The translations under genes and the position numbers were made by a program. Shown piece by piece: positions 27,094 through 36,772 of a DNA stretch of 64,000 bases. Within the stretch, counting starts at the first letter, position 1. Every line of letters begins with the position of its first letter. This stretch comes from an uncultured Lachnospira sp. (GTDB lineage: Bacteria > Bacillota > Clostridia > Lachnospirales > Lachnospiraceae). The stretch lies in assembly GCA_934359185.1 (NCBI GenBank), contig CAKRLE010000001.1:248001-312000 (forward strand), in the 5' to 3' direction. The notes below the pieces were generated by a model. That model saw nothing but the letters and a program-made list of their open reading frames with translations, made no database searches and had not been told where the DNA came from.

Positions 27094-29133
27094 TTATGCT
27101 GTCACCATCCCTACTGATTGTAATTCAATATTAGATTCCACCTCATTATATGAAATCACAATAATATCTTTAAAGTAATCCTGTGCCATCTTTTTAAAAT
27201 ACAGCCTTACAATTGGCGAAGTTATAACTATAGGATTACGTCCCATGTCTTCCAGCTTTTTTAACTGCTCTGTCAGACTGGCTATAATCTTTTTAACCCT
27301 TTCAGGGTCAAGTGCAAGATATGAGCCCTGCTCCGTATTCTTAACAGCTCCCATTATCTCCTGCTCAATCGCCGGGTCAAGCGTAACTACATTAGTCACC
27401 TCATTAGGTGGGAAATACTTTCCTGATATAGCTCTCTTTAGACTCTGTCTCACATATTCTGTAAGTATATCGGTATCTCTTGTAACCGATGCATGGTCAG
27501 CAAGAGTTTCAAATATTGTTACTAAATCCCTGATTGATATTCCCTCTTCCAGAAGATTCTGAAGCACCTTCTGGATTTCTCCAATGCTAAGAAGCTTTGG
27601 AACAAGTTCATCAATAAGTGCTGTATTATTATCTTTAATATTATTAATAAGATTCTGTACATCCTGCCTTGTGAGAAGTTCAGCAATATGCTGTCTGATA
27701 ACCTCTGTAAGATGTGTAGCAATAATTGAAGGAGGGTCAACAACAGTATAACCAAGCGACTCCGCTCTTTCTCTCTGCCCCTCTGTAATCCATATTGCTG
27801 GAAGATGGAATGATGGTTCAAATGTTGGAATACCTGTTATCTCTTCTTCCACATATCCAGGGTTCATCGCCATATAATGGTCAAATAAAATCTCGCCCTC
27901 ACTCACCTGTATACCTTTAATCTTGATGACATACTGGTTAGGATTAAGCTGTATATTATCTCTTAATCTTATTATAGGCACAACCGCACCTAACTCAAGG
28001 GCAACCTGCCTTCTTATCATAACTACACGATCAAGCAGGTCTCCACCCTGATTGACATCAGCTAACGGTATAATTCCATAACCAAATTCAAGCTCAATAG
28101 GGTCAACATTAAGAAGACTGACAACATTCTCTGGTTTTCGTATCTCCTGGGCCTCAGTCTCTTCTCTTTCAACCTCTTCCTCTATCTTAGCTTCACCTTC
28201 CCTGGCACCAACCTTCCGGCTAAGCATTATAAGAGCAATACCAAATGGTACAAATATATACCAAGGCAATGGCGTTGTGAGTCCAAGAATTGCCATGGCT
28301 AAACCAACCATCATCAATACCTTATCAATTGAAAAAAGCTGTCCGACTATCTCATCACCAAGCTCGCCATCACTTGAAGCCTTTGTTACAAGTATACCTG
28401 TTGACAAAGATATAAGAAGTGAAGGTATCTGGCTGCAGAGTCCGTCACCAATCGTAAGTATTGTATACTTCTGCAATGCTTCATTAATTGGCAGTCCGCC
28501 ATACAGCATGCCCATTACAATACCACCGACCATATTGATGCCTGTTATAATAAGACCCGCTGTGGCATCTCCCTTAACATACTTGGTAGCACCATCCATT
28601 GAACCAAAGAAGCTGTTTTCCTGCTGAAGCTTTCTTCTCTTCTCAGCAGCTTCTTTATCTGTTATGGCACCTGTATTAAGGTCAGAGTCAATTGCCATCT
28701 GTTTACCAGCCATGGCATCCAGAGTAAATCTGGCTGTTACCTCAGCAACTCGCTCAGAACCTTTATTGATAACCACAAACTGGATTATAATAAGAATGAT
28801 AAATATAATCACACCAATTACAAGGTTACCACCACCAACGAATTCGCCAAATACTGAAACGACCTGTCCGGCATCACCTTTTGTAAGGATAAGCTTTGTT
28901 GACGATACATTAAGTGAAATCCTGAAAATAGTCGTAAACAGCAAAATCGTAGGAAAAGAAGCCATATCAAGAACTTCTTTTGCATATAATGAATTAAACA
29001 GAATAATAAGTGCAATTCCAATATTTAACGCTAAAAGCACATCCAATAACGCTGATGGAATTGATATAATAAAGAATAAAACAGCAGATAAAAGATATAT
29101 GCCGATGAACAAATCATTCTTTTTTATCTTCAT
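27094..29133 (-). CDS. flhA: flagellar export gate protein FlhA
   Basis: FlhA forms the nonameric export gate of the flagellar type III secretion system and couples proton flow to export. The 679-residue protein has about eight membrane segments in the first 300 residues, with the FHIPEP-type cytoplasmic loop (SERVAEVTARFTLDAMAGKQMAIDSDL), and a large C-terminal cytoplasmic domain (about 345-679) that binds chaperone-substrate complexes. It directly precedes flhF with no intergenic gap. Confidence 0.97.
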   Translation of the reverse strand: MKIKKNDLFIGIYLLSAVLFFIISIPSALLDVLLALNIGIALIILFNSLYAKEVLDMASFPTILLFTTIFRISLNVSSTKLILTKGDAGQVVSVFGEFVGGGNLVIGVIIFIILIIIQFVVINKGSERVAEVTARFTLDAMAGKQMAIDSDLNTGAITDKEAAEKRRKLQQENSFFGSMDGATKYVKGDATAGLIITGINMVGGIVMGMLYGGLPINEALQKYTILTIGDGLCSQIPSLLISLSTGILVTKASSDGELGDEIVGQLFSIDKVLMMVGLAMAILGLTTPLPWYIFVPFGIALIMLSRKVGAREGEAKIEEEVEREETEAQEIRKPENVVSLLNVDPIELEFGYGIIPLADVNQGGDLLDRVVMIRRQVALELGAVVPIIRLRDNIQLNPNQYVIKIKGIQVSEGEILFDHYMAMNPGYVEEEITGIPTFEPSFHLPAIWITEGQRERAESLGYTVVDPPSIIATHLTEVIRQHIAELLTRQDVQNLINNIKDNNTALIDELVPKLLSIGEIQKVLQNLLEEGISIRDLVTIFETLADHASVTRDTDILTEYVRQSLKRAISGKYFPPNEVTNVVTLDPAIEQEIMGAVKNTEQGSYLALDPERVKKIIASLTEQLKKLEDMGRNPIVITSPIVRLYFKKMAQDYFKDIIVISYNEVESNIELQSVGMVTA

Positions 29134-29229
29134 TATTCCAATCCCCTTTCCCTGACATAATTATCCAAGTCAGACATTAAATAATTGTAACATTTTTAAT
29201 CTGTATATTCAACCATTTAGAAATAGCTA

Positions 29230-30387
29230 TTAATCAGCCGGCTTTAATACCATTGCAAGAATCTCAGCTACTGCCTGATATAATTCAGGAGGTATTTCCA
29301 TTCCAATATCAACATTGGCATATAAAATTCTTGCCAGCGGTTTATTCTCAACTATTTCAATATGGTATTCTCTTGCCTTGTCTTTTATCTGGAATGCAAG
29401 ATAATCCGCTCCCTTTGCTATAACTACAGGTGCCATTCCACTGTTAGGCTCATATTTTAACGCAACTGCAAAGTGTGTAGGGTTTGTAATGACAACATCT
29501 GCTTCCGGCAGCTGCTGCATCATCCTGCGTCTTGAAATTTCCTGCATCTTTCTTCTGATCTGACCTTTAATCTGTGGATCACCTTCAGTATTCTTAAATT
29601 CATCTTTAATTTCCTGTTTTGTCATCATGGTATCCTGTTTGAACTTAAATCTCTGGTAAAACAGATCAACAAATCCAATAACAAGAAAAACACCACTAAT
29701 CCTGATTCCAAGGTTAACTATTATATCACCTATCGCCCCAAGTGCCTGATAAAGTGTGATATTATAGAACGTAAGCAGAAGAGTAACTTTATCTTTTATT
29801 GTCATAAATACAATAACGCCAATCACAATCATCATCGCAATTGATTTTAGCAGCTCAAAAAGCTGTCGTACAGAAAATATTCTCTTAAATCCATTAATCG
29901 GGCTGAGCTTGCTGAATTTTGGTTTCATCGGCTCTGTAGTAACCATCCACGACTGCTGAAGCATATTCCCCACAACAGCTATTGCTATAGCCACAATAAA
30001 TATAGGAAATGTTATTACCATTAAATCCTTAAACGTATTTCTTACTGTTGAAACAGCCAGTGCCATTGGATATCCCGAACCGCTGTCATTAATCTGCACT
30101 TCAAATGTCGTGTAAAATTCTTTAAATGTGTTCATGAGCTTCTCGCCCATCGTTGTAACATATACTTTAACTATAATAAACAACGACATTAGAGACGCTG
30201 CCATTATCAGATCCTTACTTTTGGCAACCTGTCCCTGTTTTCTTGTATCATTTAATTTCTTGCTTGTAGCAGGTTCAGTTTTCTCTCCACCTGGACCATC
30301 CTTCGCAAAAAACTGAAGATTATATCTGACAGCCAGCTCAACTGACATCACTCTGCCACCATCAAAATATCTGCATCTATCTGTCAT
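29230..30387 (-). CDS. flhB: flagellar export switch protein FlhB
   Basis: FlhB switches export from hook to filament substrates after self-cleavage. The 385-residue protein has the N-terminal signature GEKTEPATSKKLNDTRKQGQVAKS, four membrane segments (about 40-240) and a cytoplasmic domain containing the cleavage motif NPTH near residue 301 (VVITNPTHFAVALKY). The ATG at 30387 overlaps the fliR stop by four bases (ATGA), the usual coupling arrangement, which decides the start although about 20 residues precede the conserved part. Confidence 0.96.
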   Translation of the reverse strand: MTDRCRYFDGGRVMSVELAVRYNLQFFAKDGPGGEKTEPATSKKLNDTRKQGQVAKSKDLIMAASLMSLFIIVKVYVTTMGEKLMNTFKEFYTTFEVQINDSGSGYPMALAVSTVRNTFKDLMVITFPIFIVAIAIAVVGNMLQQSWMVTTEPMKPKFSKLSPINGFKRIFSVRQLFELLKSIAMMIVIGVIVFMTIKDKVTLLLTFYNITLYQALGAIGDIIVNLGIRISGVFLVIGFVDLFYQRFKFKQDTMMTKQEIKDEFKNTEGDPQIKGQIRRKMQEISRRRMMQQLPEADVVITNPTHFAVALKYEPNSGMAPVVIAKGADYLAFQIKDKAREYHIEIVENKPLARILYANVDIGMEIPPELYQAVAEILAMVLKPAD

Positions 30388-31163
30388 GGACTCATCCCCC
30401 TGACTAAAGAAGCCAATAATGTGTGAATTTCTTCTTCAATAACAGTAGATACCGCTGGCATCATTACAACTGTAAACATTACCGCAAATATTCCAGCAAA
30501 TATTTTTAACTGCATACCAACTACAAACATATTCATTTGTGGTGCAATTCTTGCAAGAATCGCAAGAACAACATTAAGAAGCAAGGTAACTGAGAAGACT
30601 GGCAATGCAATTCTGAATCCTATTACAAAATAATCCCCTATAAATTTCATTATGGTGTCAAATATTCCAGCTGAAAATGTCACCTGTCCAATCGGGATAA
30701 CCTTGTATGTCTCTATAATTGCCTGAATAAGGTATCTATGAAGCCCAGATACAAGCAGCAGCAATAATAATATGTAATAATAGAAATTGCCAAATATACC
30801 TACCTGTATGCTAGTAGTAGGATCCATAATCTGTGCCATGGAAAGACCTGTATCCATATCAATTATTGCACCTGAATACATAATTATCTGAACGCAGAAA
30901 GCACTTACAACTCCCAGAAGCATTCCTACTGCAACCTCTTTAAGCACATATGTTGCCAGTTCAATAACACTATTATATTCAAATGTCATATCTGGATTAG
31001 CTGTATAGACAAGAACTGCTACAAAAAAAGCTAATCCCACCTTAGTCCTAGCAGGTGTATTAGCTGTATTAAATATAGCTGCCACATAGATAAATGAGGC
31101 AATTCTTATAAGAATCATAATAAACAGCATAAACTGTTCCATTGCAAATTCATAACTAATCAT
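30384..31163 (-). CDS. fliR: flagellar export protein FliR
   Basis: FliR is part of the FliP-FliQ-FliR core of the flagellar export channel. The 259-residue protein is almost entirely hydrophobic with about six membrane segments and typical segments such as GLSMAQIMDP and LLLVSGLHRYLI. The order fliO-fliP-fliQ-fliR-flhB-flhA is the conserved one. Start codon support is weak (GGAA upstream), but the N-terminal hydrophobic segment argues for it. Confidence 0.96.
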   Translation of the reverse strand: MISYEFAMEQFMLFIMILIRIASFIYVAAIFNTANTPARTKVGLAFFVAVLVYTANPDMTFEYNSVIELATYVLKEVAVGMLLGVVSAFCVQIIMYSGAIIDMDTGLSMAQIMDPTTSIQVGIFGNFYYYILLLLLLVSGLHRYLIQAIIETYKVIPIGQVTFSAGIFDTIMKFIGDYFVIGFRIALPVFSVTLLLNVVLAILARIAPQMNMFVVGMQLKIFAGIFAVMFTVVMMPAVSTVIEEEIHTLLASLVRGMSP

Positions 31164-31177
31164 ATTATACTATTCCA

Positions 31178-31447
31178 TCACATTATATACTGATTAAAAC
31201 TGCCCCACAGATTCTGCATAAACGCAACAATCTCATTAAGCATCCAGGAACCCATAATCATAAGTCCGATAAGAATTGCCAGAAGCTTAGGCACAAATGT
31301 AAGTGTCTGTTCCTGAATTGATGTAAGTGTCTGGAACAAACTTATAATAAGACCAACAATCATAGACACCAGCAATATTGGAACTGATGTCTTTGCTATA
31401 ACCCATACTGTTTCTCTCGCTATGCTGATAACGTCACCAGTAGTCAT
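31178..31447 (-). CDS. fliQ: flagellar export protein FliQ
   Basis: An 89-residue protein with two membrane helices, the normal FliQ size and layout (MTTGDVISIARETVWVIAKT, then GLIISLFQTLTSIQEQTLTFVPKL, then the second helix). The ATG at 31447 has GGGAG upstream; an in-frame extension of nine basic residues to 31474 is rejected. It sits between fliP and fliR. Confidence 0.96.
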   Translation of the reverse strand: MTTGDVISIARETVWVIAKTSVPILLVSMIVGLIISLFQTLTSIQEQTLTFVPKLLAILIGLMIMGSWMLNEIVAFMQNLWGSFNQYIM

Positions 31448-31478
31448 GTCTTTCTCCCGTCTTTTAATCCGCACAAAA

Positions 31479-32267
31479 TCAATTAAATGTTGTCATGAGA
31501 TTACCAATAATAAGATTCCATCCGTCTGCCATAACAAACAGCAATATCTTAAAAGGTGTTGATATTGTTGTAGGAGGCAGCATCATCATACCCATAGACA
31601 TAAGAGTTGATGCAACAACCATATCTATAACTATAAATGGAAGGTAAATAAGGAATCCTATAATAAAAGCAATTCTAAGTTCACTTATAATAAAACTTGG
31701 TATAAGCACTCTTAATGGAATATCATCCTCAGACTTTACAGAACCCTCCTCAAAATCAGCAACCTTAAGGAAAGTATCAAGATCTTTAGTAGATACCTGC
31801 TTCAACATAAACTTCCTTATTGGCTGGACACCAATATCATATGCCTCCTGTGCCGTAATCTCATTATTAGACATAGGAACAATTGCACTCTGATACACCT
31901 CTGTAAATGTAGGTGCCATCACAAAAAAAGTCAAAAATAAAGACAAGCCTGCAATAATCTGATTAGGTGGAACTGTCTGCGTTCCAATAGCAGCCCTTGT
32001 AAAATGTAATACAATAACAATTCTTGTAAAAGAAGTCAACATCATAAGTATTGACGGTGCAAGAGAAATAACTGTAAGCACTAAAAGCATCTGCAGTACA
32101 CTGGATAAATCTGATCCATCACCTGATGATATTCCAATGCTTATTAAGTTATCGCCATCTGCGGCATATACACATCTGGTAAATATTGAACATAATGCAA
32201 AAAATATGCCCATTCCCAGAGAAGCAGCAGCAATCTTTCTCCTGTTCTTCTTAAAAAACTTTATCAT
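31479..32267 (-). CDS. fliP: flagellar export protein FliP
   Basis: FliP forms the pentameric core of the export gate. The 262-residue protein begins with a basic, hydrophobic signal-peptide-like segment (to about residue 35) and then has the family motifs LAPSILMMLTSFTRIVIVL, GTQTVPPNQIIAGLSLFLTFF and IVIDMVVASTLMSMGMMMLPP. Length and motifs are normal. Confidence 0.97.
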   Translation of the reverse strand: MIKFFKKNRRKIAAASLGMGIFFALCSIFTRCVYAADGDNLISIGISSGDGSDLSSVLQMLLVLTVISLAPSILMMLTSFTRIVIVLHFTRAAIGTQTVPPNQIIAGLSLFLTFFVMAPTFTEVYQSAIVPMSNNEITAQEAYDIGVQPIRKFMLKQVSTKDLDTFLKVADFEEGSVKSEDDIPLRVLIPSFIISELRIAFIIGFLIYLPFIVIDMVVASTLMSMGMMMLPPTTISTPFKILLFVMADGWNLIIGNLMTTFN

Positions 32268-32281
32268 AACACACTATCCGC

Positions 32282-32659
32282 CTAATCTTCCGGCTTGTCT
32301 TTTTTGAATTTTTCTAAAACAGATTTAAAGCTTTCAGATTTCACTTCTGTATTATTATCCGAAAGTTCCAAATTTCCCTGTTCTATCTCACTTATCACTG
32401 TAACAGTATCCTTACATACAGCAATAGCGAAAAATCTGTTTCCAATCTGAATAATCTGAATATACTTAGAACCTGATATCCTCATCGTTTCAACGACGTT
32501 GATATTGCCACCTGAAAGCCTGTTTCTTTGATAATTACCAACGAACCTCGTAACAAAATATGTCAAAGCTAACACTAATGCAAATACAACAATCAAAGTA
32601 AGAAACTGTGAAACAGCTTCTAATCGTGAAGTTGACACTGCAAGCAACATATTCAACAT
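32282..32659 (-). CDS. fliO: flagellar biosynthesis protein FliO
   Basis: A 125-residue protein with one N-terminal membrane helix (about 17-38) and a short cytoplasmic domain with RNRLSGGNINVVETMRISGSKYIQIIQIGN, the FliO/FliZ pattern. FliO helps assemble FliP. The tail (about 95-125) is charged. Position between cheY and fliP is the usual one. Weakly conserved in sequence, so assigned partly from context. Confidence 0.9.
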   Translation of the reverse strand: MLNMLLAVSTSRLEAVSQFLTLIVVFALVLALTYFVTRFVGNYQRNRLSGGNINVVETMRISGSKYIQIIQIGNRFFAIAVCKDTVTVISEIEQGNLELSDNNTEVKSESFKSVLEKFKKDKPED

Positions 32660-32660
32660 A

Positions 32661-33023
32661 TTATCCTACAACTTTCTGAACCGCCTCAATAACACGATCT
32701 GCCTGGAATGGCTTAACAATAAAGTCCTTGGCACCAGACTGAATTGACTCAATTACCATAGCCTGCTGTCCCATCGCTGAGCACATAATAACGGAAGCAT
32801 TCGCATCTGATGCTTTAATCTTCTTAAGTGCTTCTATACCATCCATCTCTGGCATAGTGATATCCATAAGGACTAAATCTGGCTTTAATTCAGCATACTT
32901 TTCAACTGCCTTAGCTCCATTCTCAGCCTCTCCTGCAATATTGTAACCGTTCTTAGTGAGAATATCCTTAATCATCATTCTCATAAACGCAGCATCATCG
33001 CAAATCAAAATGTTCTTTGCCAT
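32661..33023 (-). CDS. cheY: chemotaxis response regulator CheY
   Basis: A single 120-residue receiver domain. The acidic pocket is DD at 9-10, the phospho-acceptor D54 (VLMDITMPEMDG), with conserved Ser/Thr and Lys in VIMCSAMGQQ and FIVKPFQ. It lies between fliY and fliO exactly as in Bacillus subtilis, where CheY-P binds FliM to change rotation. It is the only stand-alone receiver in the cluster. Confidence 0.96.
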   Translation of the reverse strand: MAKNILICDDAAFMRMMIKDILTKNGYNIAGEAENGAKAVEKYAELKPDLVLMDITMPEMDGIEALKKIKASDANASVIMCSAMGQQAMVIESIQSGAKDFIVKPFQADRVIEAVQKVVG

Positions 33024-33107
33024 ATCTAATCTCCTATCCTATATAAAAATATCATCTTGTTTCATTATACTACATAAAAAAGCATTTTCCTACCATTTTT
33101 TTGCATT

Positions 33108-34388
33108 TTATGAATCCTTAATAATTTCAGTTATACGCACACCGAAACTTTCTTCAATTACAACAACCTCGCCTTTGGCAACATACTTGCCATTAACAAG
33201 TACATCTATAGCTTCTCCTGCAATCTTGTTAAGTTCAACAATTGTACCAGGTGCAAACTCCAGTATATCTTTAATACTTTTGGTTGTCCTGCCAAGTTCT
33301 ACTGTAACTTCAAGTGGAACATCCATAATAAGGTCAATATTTTCTTTCTGAGTCAGACCGCTCACATCATTAGCAAATGGCTGGAATGCTGCTGGTGCAA
33401 CATTGACATCCTGCTGTGGTGGATATCCATATGGCATTCCCTGTGGCATGCCTTGTGGTGGATATCCGTATGGCATCCCCTGTGGTGGGTATCCATATGG
33501 CATTCCATATGCAGGCATTCCCTGTGGTGCAGCCTGTGCATTCATATCTGGCTGCTGTACCGGCGGCGGTGTCATCTGCTGCTGAGTCGGAGCAGCCTGT
33601 GCTGGCGCTGGCTGTGGAGCAGGAGCAGCCTGTGCTGGCGCTGATGCCTGTGGTTCTGGTTGTGTCTGTGCAGGCTGCGAATCTCCTGACGGCATAAATA
33701 ACTGAAGCAGTTCTTTAGCAAATTCTATTGGATAAAGCTGCATAATTTCACTATCAATCAAATCGCCAATCTGCATCTTAAATGATACTCTGACAAAAGA
33801 ACCATTAAGAAATTCAGGCAGATCATCAATCGAATCACTATATGTATCAATAACATCAGCAACTGGTGGACTGATATCAATTTTCCTGTTAAACATAGAA
33901 GACATTGATGTAGCAGCCGAACCCATCATCTGATTCATAGCTTCACCAATAGCGCTAAGATGCAGCTCTGTCAGCGGTTCTGAATCATCTGCATGTCCAG
34001 GTCCACCCATCATAAGATCTGTTATGATTTTAACATCATCTTCCTTAAGCACAAGTACATTATTACCATCTATACCTTCTTTGTATGATATCTGCATCAT
34101 GACACATGGTCTGTCATATTTTGCTGATATTTCCTCCCAGTTAGAAACTGATACAGAAGGAGTTGTAATATTAACTTTCTGATTAAGCAGTGAACTAAGT
34201 GTTGTCGCTGCTGTTCCCATGCTAATATTAGAAATCTCACCAACAGCATCCTTCTCAGATGCACTAAGCGAAAATGTTTCTCCTTCCGATGAAGCAGGTG
34301 CCGCATCCGCTGTCGGCTTTTCTTCATCTGAGTTATTCACGCCTGCCAGTAATGCATTAATTTCATCCTGTGACAACATGCCATCCAT
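33108..34388 (-). CDS. fliY: flagellar switch protein FliY (FliN-type, CheC-like phosphatase)
   Basis: FliY replaces FliN in many Firmicutes and also dephosphorylates CheY-P at the motor. The N terminus has the CheY-binding type motif MLSQDEINALLAG. The CheC-like domain keeps both phosphatase motifs, DAVGEISN (about 48) and SAIGEAMN (about 145). A Pro/Ala/Gln then Tyr-Gly-Tyr-Pro-rich linker (about 225-325) contains repeats of YGYPPQGMP. The C-terminal SpoA domain (about 345-425) with PLEVTVELGRTTKSIKDIL is the FliN part. The ATG at 34388 has AGGAG ten bases upstream; 34397 is too close to the SD. Confidence 0.95.
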   Translation of the reverse strand: MDGMLSQDEINALLAGVNNSDEEKPTADAAPASSEGETFSLSASEKDAVGEISNISMGTAATTLSSLLNQKVNITTPSVSVSNWEEISAKYDRPCVMMQISYKEGIDGNNVLVLKEDDVKIITDLMMGGPGHADDSEPLTELHLSAIGEAMNQMMGSAATSMSSMFNRKIDISPPVADVIDTYSDSIDDLPEFLNGSFVRVSFKMQIGDLIDSEIMQLYPIEFAKELLQLFMPSGDSQPAQTQPEPQASAPAQAAPAPQPAPAQAAPTQQQMTPPPVQQPDMNAQAAPQGMPAYGMPYGYPPQGMPYGYPPQGMPQGMPYGYPPQQDVNVAPAAFQPFANDVSGLTQKENIDLIMDVPLEVTVELGRTTKSIKDILEFAPGTIVELNKIAGEAIDVLVNGKYVAKGEVVVIEESFGVRITEIIKDS

Positions 34389-34389
34389 T

Positions 34390-35373
34390 CTATTCATTCT
34401 CCTCTCTAATCACTTCTGTAACTCTGACTGCGAACTTTTCATTAGAATATCCAGGCAGTGCCATAAACTTCTTTATGTTACCCACATACACTTCAAGTTC
34501 TTCATCAACATGCCGATCGACTTTAATAATATCTCCTACCTGAAGATTAGCAAAATCAGCAACACTAATGGTACTAGTACCAAGAACAGCTTTAATCGGA
34601 ATCTTAGCTTTACTAATAGCTGCCTCTATAGTATCTTCATATGAAGTACCATCTTTCTCTTTCATTGAAGAGAACCAATACTTCGTATTCAACTTATCAA
34701 TAACCGGCTCGAGTGTATCAAACGGAAGACACACATTCATAAGACCTTCAACGTCACCTATCTTAATATTCAATGTTATAATTGCTATCGTTTCACTTGG
34801 CGAAATAATCTGGGCAAACTGTGAATTCGTCTCAATTCTTTCAAGCCTTGGATTAACTTTTACTACATTAGCTAAAGGCTCACGCAGCAAATTAACACAT
34901 ATGCTGAATATTCTCTCTAATATAGATAACTCTATCTCTGAATAATCTCTTTCTTTATCAATCGGCGTACCTGCTCCTCCAAGAAGCCTGTCAACAATTG
35001 CAAATCCAAGATTGGATGCCATCTCCATAATAACATTGCCTGTTAATGGCTCCATTCCAATAACACCTAAAAGCACTGGATTAGACAAAGCATTAGAAAA
35101 CTCTGAATAAATAACAACCTCTGAATTGACAACATCTACATTGACTGACTTACGAAGATATGCAGGAAGATTGGTTGCAAGTAATCTCGAAAAATGTTCA
35201 AATATTATCTCTAATGTTCTTAAATGTTCTTTCGAGAATTTTGCAGGTCTGGCAAAATCATAGTTCTTAACCTGCTTTTCTTCAGAAACTTTCGCCTCGT
35301 CAATATCAAGCTCTCCTGTACTTAAAGCTTTCAGCAGGTTATCGATCTCGCTTTGGGACAAGACCTCTCCCAT
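34390..35373 (-). CDS. fliM: flagellar motor switch protein FliM
   Basis: FliM of the C ring binds CheY-P and sets rotation direction. The 327-residue protein starts MGEVLSQSEIDNLLKAL (CheY-binding peptide), then the CheC-like middle domain with the FliG-contact LLGGAGTPI loop, and the C-terminal SpoA domain (AKIPIKAVLGTSTISVADFANL...). Length and order are normal. It ends one or a few bases from the fliY start. Confidence 0.97.
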   Translation of the reverse strand: MGEVLSQSEIDNLLKALSTGELDIDEAKVSEEKQVKNYDFARPAKFSKEHLRTLEIIFEHFSRLLATNLPAYLRKSVNVDVVNSEVVIYSEFSNALSNPVLLGVIGMEPLTGNVIMEMASNLGFAIVDRLLGGAGTPIDKERDYSEIELSILERIFSICVNLLREPLANVVKVNPRLERIETNSQFAQIISPSETIAIITLNIKIGDVEGLMNVCLPFDTLEPVIDKLNTKYWFSSMKEKDGTSYEDTIEAAISKAKIPIKAVLGTSTISVADFANLQVGDIIKVDRHVDEELEVYVGNIKKFMALPGYSNEKFAVRVTEVIREENE

Positions 35374-35409
35374 CTTCCTTCACCTCCATTCATCCTTAAT
35401 TAATAAATT

Positions 35410-35940
35410 TTACTGTGTAACTACTGAGTAAATAGTTACCGAATATATGCATTCTGTCTGGAACTGATCCTGAAGTTCTGCTAACAGATCACTTTCAATC
35501 TTAGACATATTCTTTTCTATTGCATCGTATGAATACTTCTGGGCTTCCTTAGTAATTGTACTTACTATAACCTTCATACCATTATTAATGCTTGTACTCT
35601 TAGTTGAATAATCTTTAGCCTTGCTGTTAAGTCCAAGTGAAACCTTTAATACTGCATAATGTGTCTTGCCATTAGTTGTGTATGATACAGTGATGCTGTT
35701 GTTATCACCGCTTGTAACATCCACATACACAATGTCACTCTCATTAACCCGTCCAGTTGATGTCGAATCACCTGAAGTTGTAATTCCTCCTACATCGAGA
35801 TCAATAATCTCGGCCACCTTAGTAATAAGATTATTGGTTTTCCTGTTAGTCGATACTAAAGAAAATGTAAGTAACACTGTTAAAACAAGATTGATAAGAA
35901 CCAATGCCAGTGTTATGACATTAAGCATACTCTTTTTCAT
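35410..35940 (-). CDS. fliL: flagellar basal-body protein FliL
   Basis: A 176-residue protein with one N-terminal membrane segment (about 8-28) and an extracytoplasmic domain. Sequence similarity to characterised FliL is modest. The assignment relies on the single-span layout, the C-terminal LLAELQDQFQTECIYSVTIYSVVTQ region and its place between motB and fliM, where fliL always lies. FliL associates with stator units and supports torque. Confidence 0.8.
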   Translation of the reverse strand: MKKSMLNVITLALVLINLVLTVLLTFSLVSTNRKTNNLITKVAEIIDLDVGGITTSGDSTSTGRVNESDIVYVDVTSGDNNSITVSYTTNGKTHYAVLKVSLGLNSKAKDYSTKSTSINNGMKVIVSTITKEAQKYSYDAIEKNMSKIESDLLAELQDQFQTECIYSVTIYSVVTQ

Positions 35941-35962
35941 ATAGCTCCTCCATGATTAAATA

Positions 35963-36772
35963 TTAACTCTTACTATATAATGAATTATATATCTTAATTT
36001 CAACTCGTCTGTTCTGAGCCCGTCCCTCTGCTGTACTGTTAGAAGCTACCGGGACTGCCTCTCCTCTTCCAGACGATGTCAGGCTTGTCGGATCAAATCC
36101 CTTTTCACTGACAAAATAATCAAATACTGTATATGCCCTGTATATAGATAACATCATGTTATCAGGATACTGTGCTGTCTTAATAGGGACGTTGTCTGTA
36201 TGTCCTTCAATTGTAATCGTGTTAGCATCATATTGCTTGACAGAATCTGCAACCTTATCAACTATAGCAACTGCACCGCTTTTAAAATCTGAGCGTCCAG
36301 AGTCAAAAAGAATTGCTCCATTAAGATTAAGCAGTACATATTCGCTTGTAGCAGTAACCTCTACCTGGTCAGCAACATTCTTAGCTTCCAATGCTGCCTC
36401 AATCTGTTCAGCCATCTGTTCTGACTGTGATAACCCTTCCTGCTTTATCTGCTCATATGCATCATTATTCTCCTGTGTAACATCACCCTCTGAATTAAGT
36501 CCTACATTGTTATAAAATTCACTCAATGCATTAAGCTGGCTTGCACCGCTCGCTATAAGCACTCCCTCGTCAGACAATACTGAACCGCCTGATGGAAGCA
36601 CACTGAATGTAGCTGCTAATGCTGCTGACAATTCCTGAAACTTCTGCGAATCAATTGTTGACATAGAAAACAAAAGTACGAAGAAGCACAGAAGAAGATT
36701 CATCAAATCACTGAAAGTTGACATCCAGGCTGGCGCGCCGGGTGCACTTTCCTCTGGTTTTCTCTTTGCCAT
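35963..36772 (-). CDS. motB: flagellar stator protein MotB
   Basis: MotB anchors the stator to peptidoglycan. The single membrane helix (about 19-38) contains the ion-binding aspartate D22 in TFSDLMNLLLCFF. A linker follows, and the OmpA-like domain (about 145-265) has TIEGHTDNVPI and the conserved NRRVEI segment. 269 residues is normal. The ATG overlaps the motA stop by one base. The coupling ion (proton or sodium) cannot be decided here. Confidence 0.96.
   Translation of the reverse strand: MAKRKPEESAPGAPAWMSTFSDLMNLLLCFFVLLFSMSTIDSQKFQELSAALAATFSVLPSGGSVLSDEGVLIASGASQLNALSEFYNNVGLNSEGDVTQENNDAYEQIKQEGLSQSEQMAEQIEAALEAKNVADQVEVTATSEYVLLNLNGAILFDSGRSDFKSGAVAIVDKVADSVKQYDANTITIEGHTDNVPIKTAQYPDNMMLSIYRAYTVFDYFVSEKGFDPTSLTSSGRGEAVPVASNSTAEGRAQNRRVEIKIYNSLYSKS

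Noticed and set aside
33415..33500. Tandem repeats that might suggest a CRISPR array
   Set aside because: They are in frame in fliY, imperfect, without unique spacers, and code for a Pro/Tyr-rich linker.
33403..33697. Plus-strand frames opposite the fliY repeat region with repeated Gly/Pro/Cys patterns
   Set aside because: They are reverse reading of the fliY repeats; no SD and no independent evidence.
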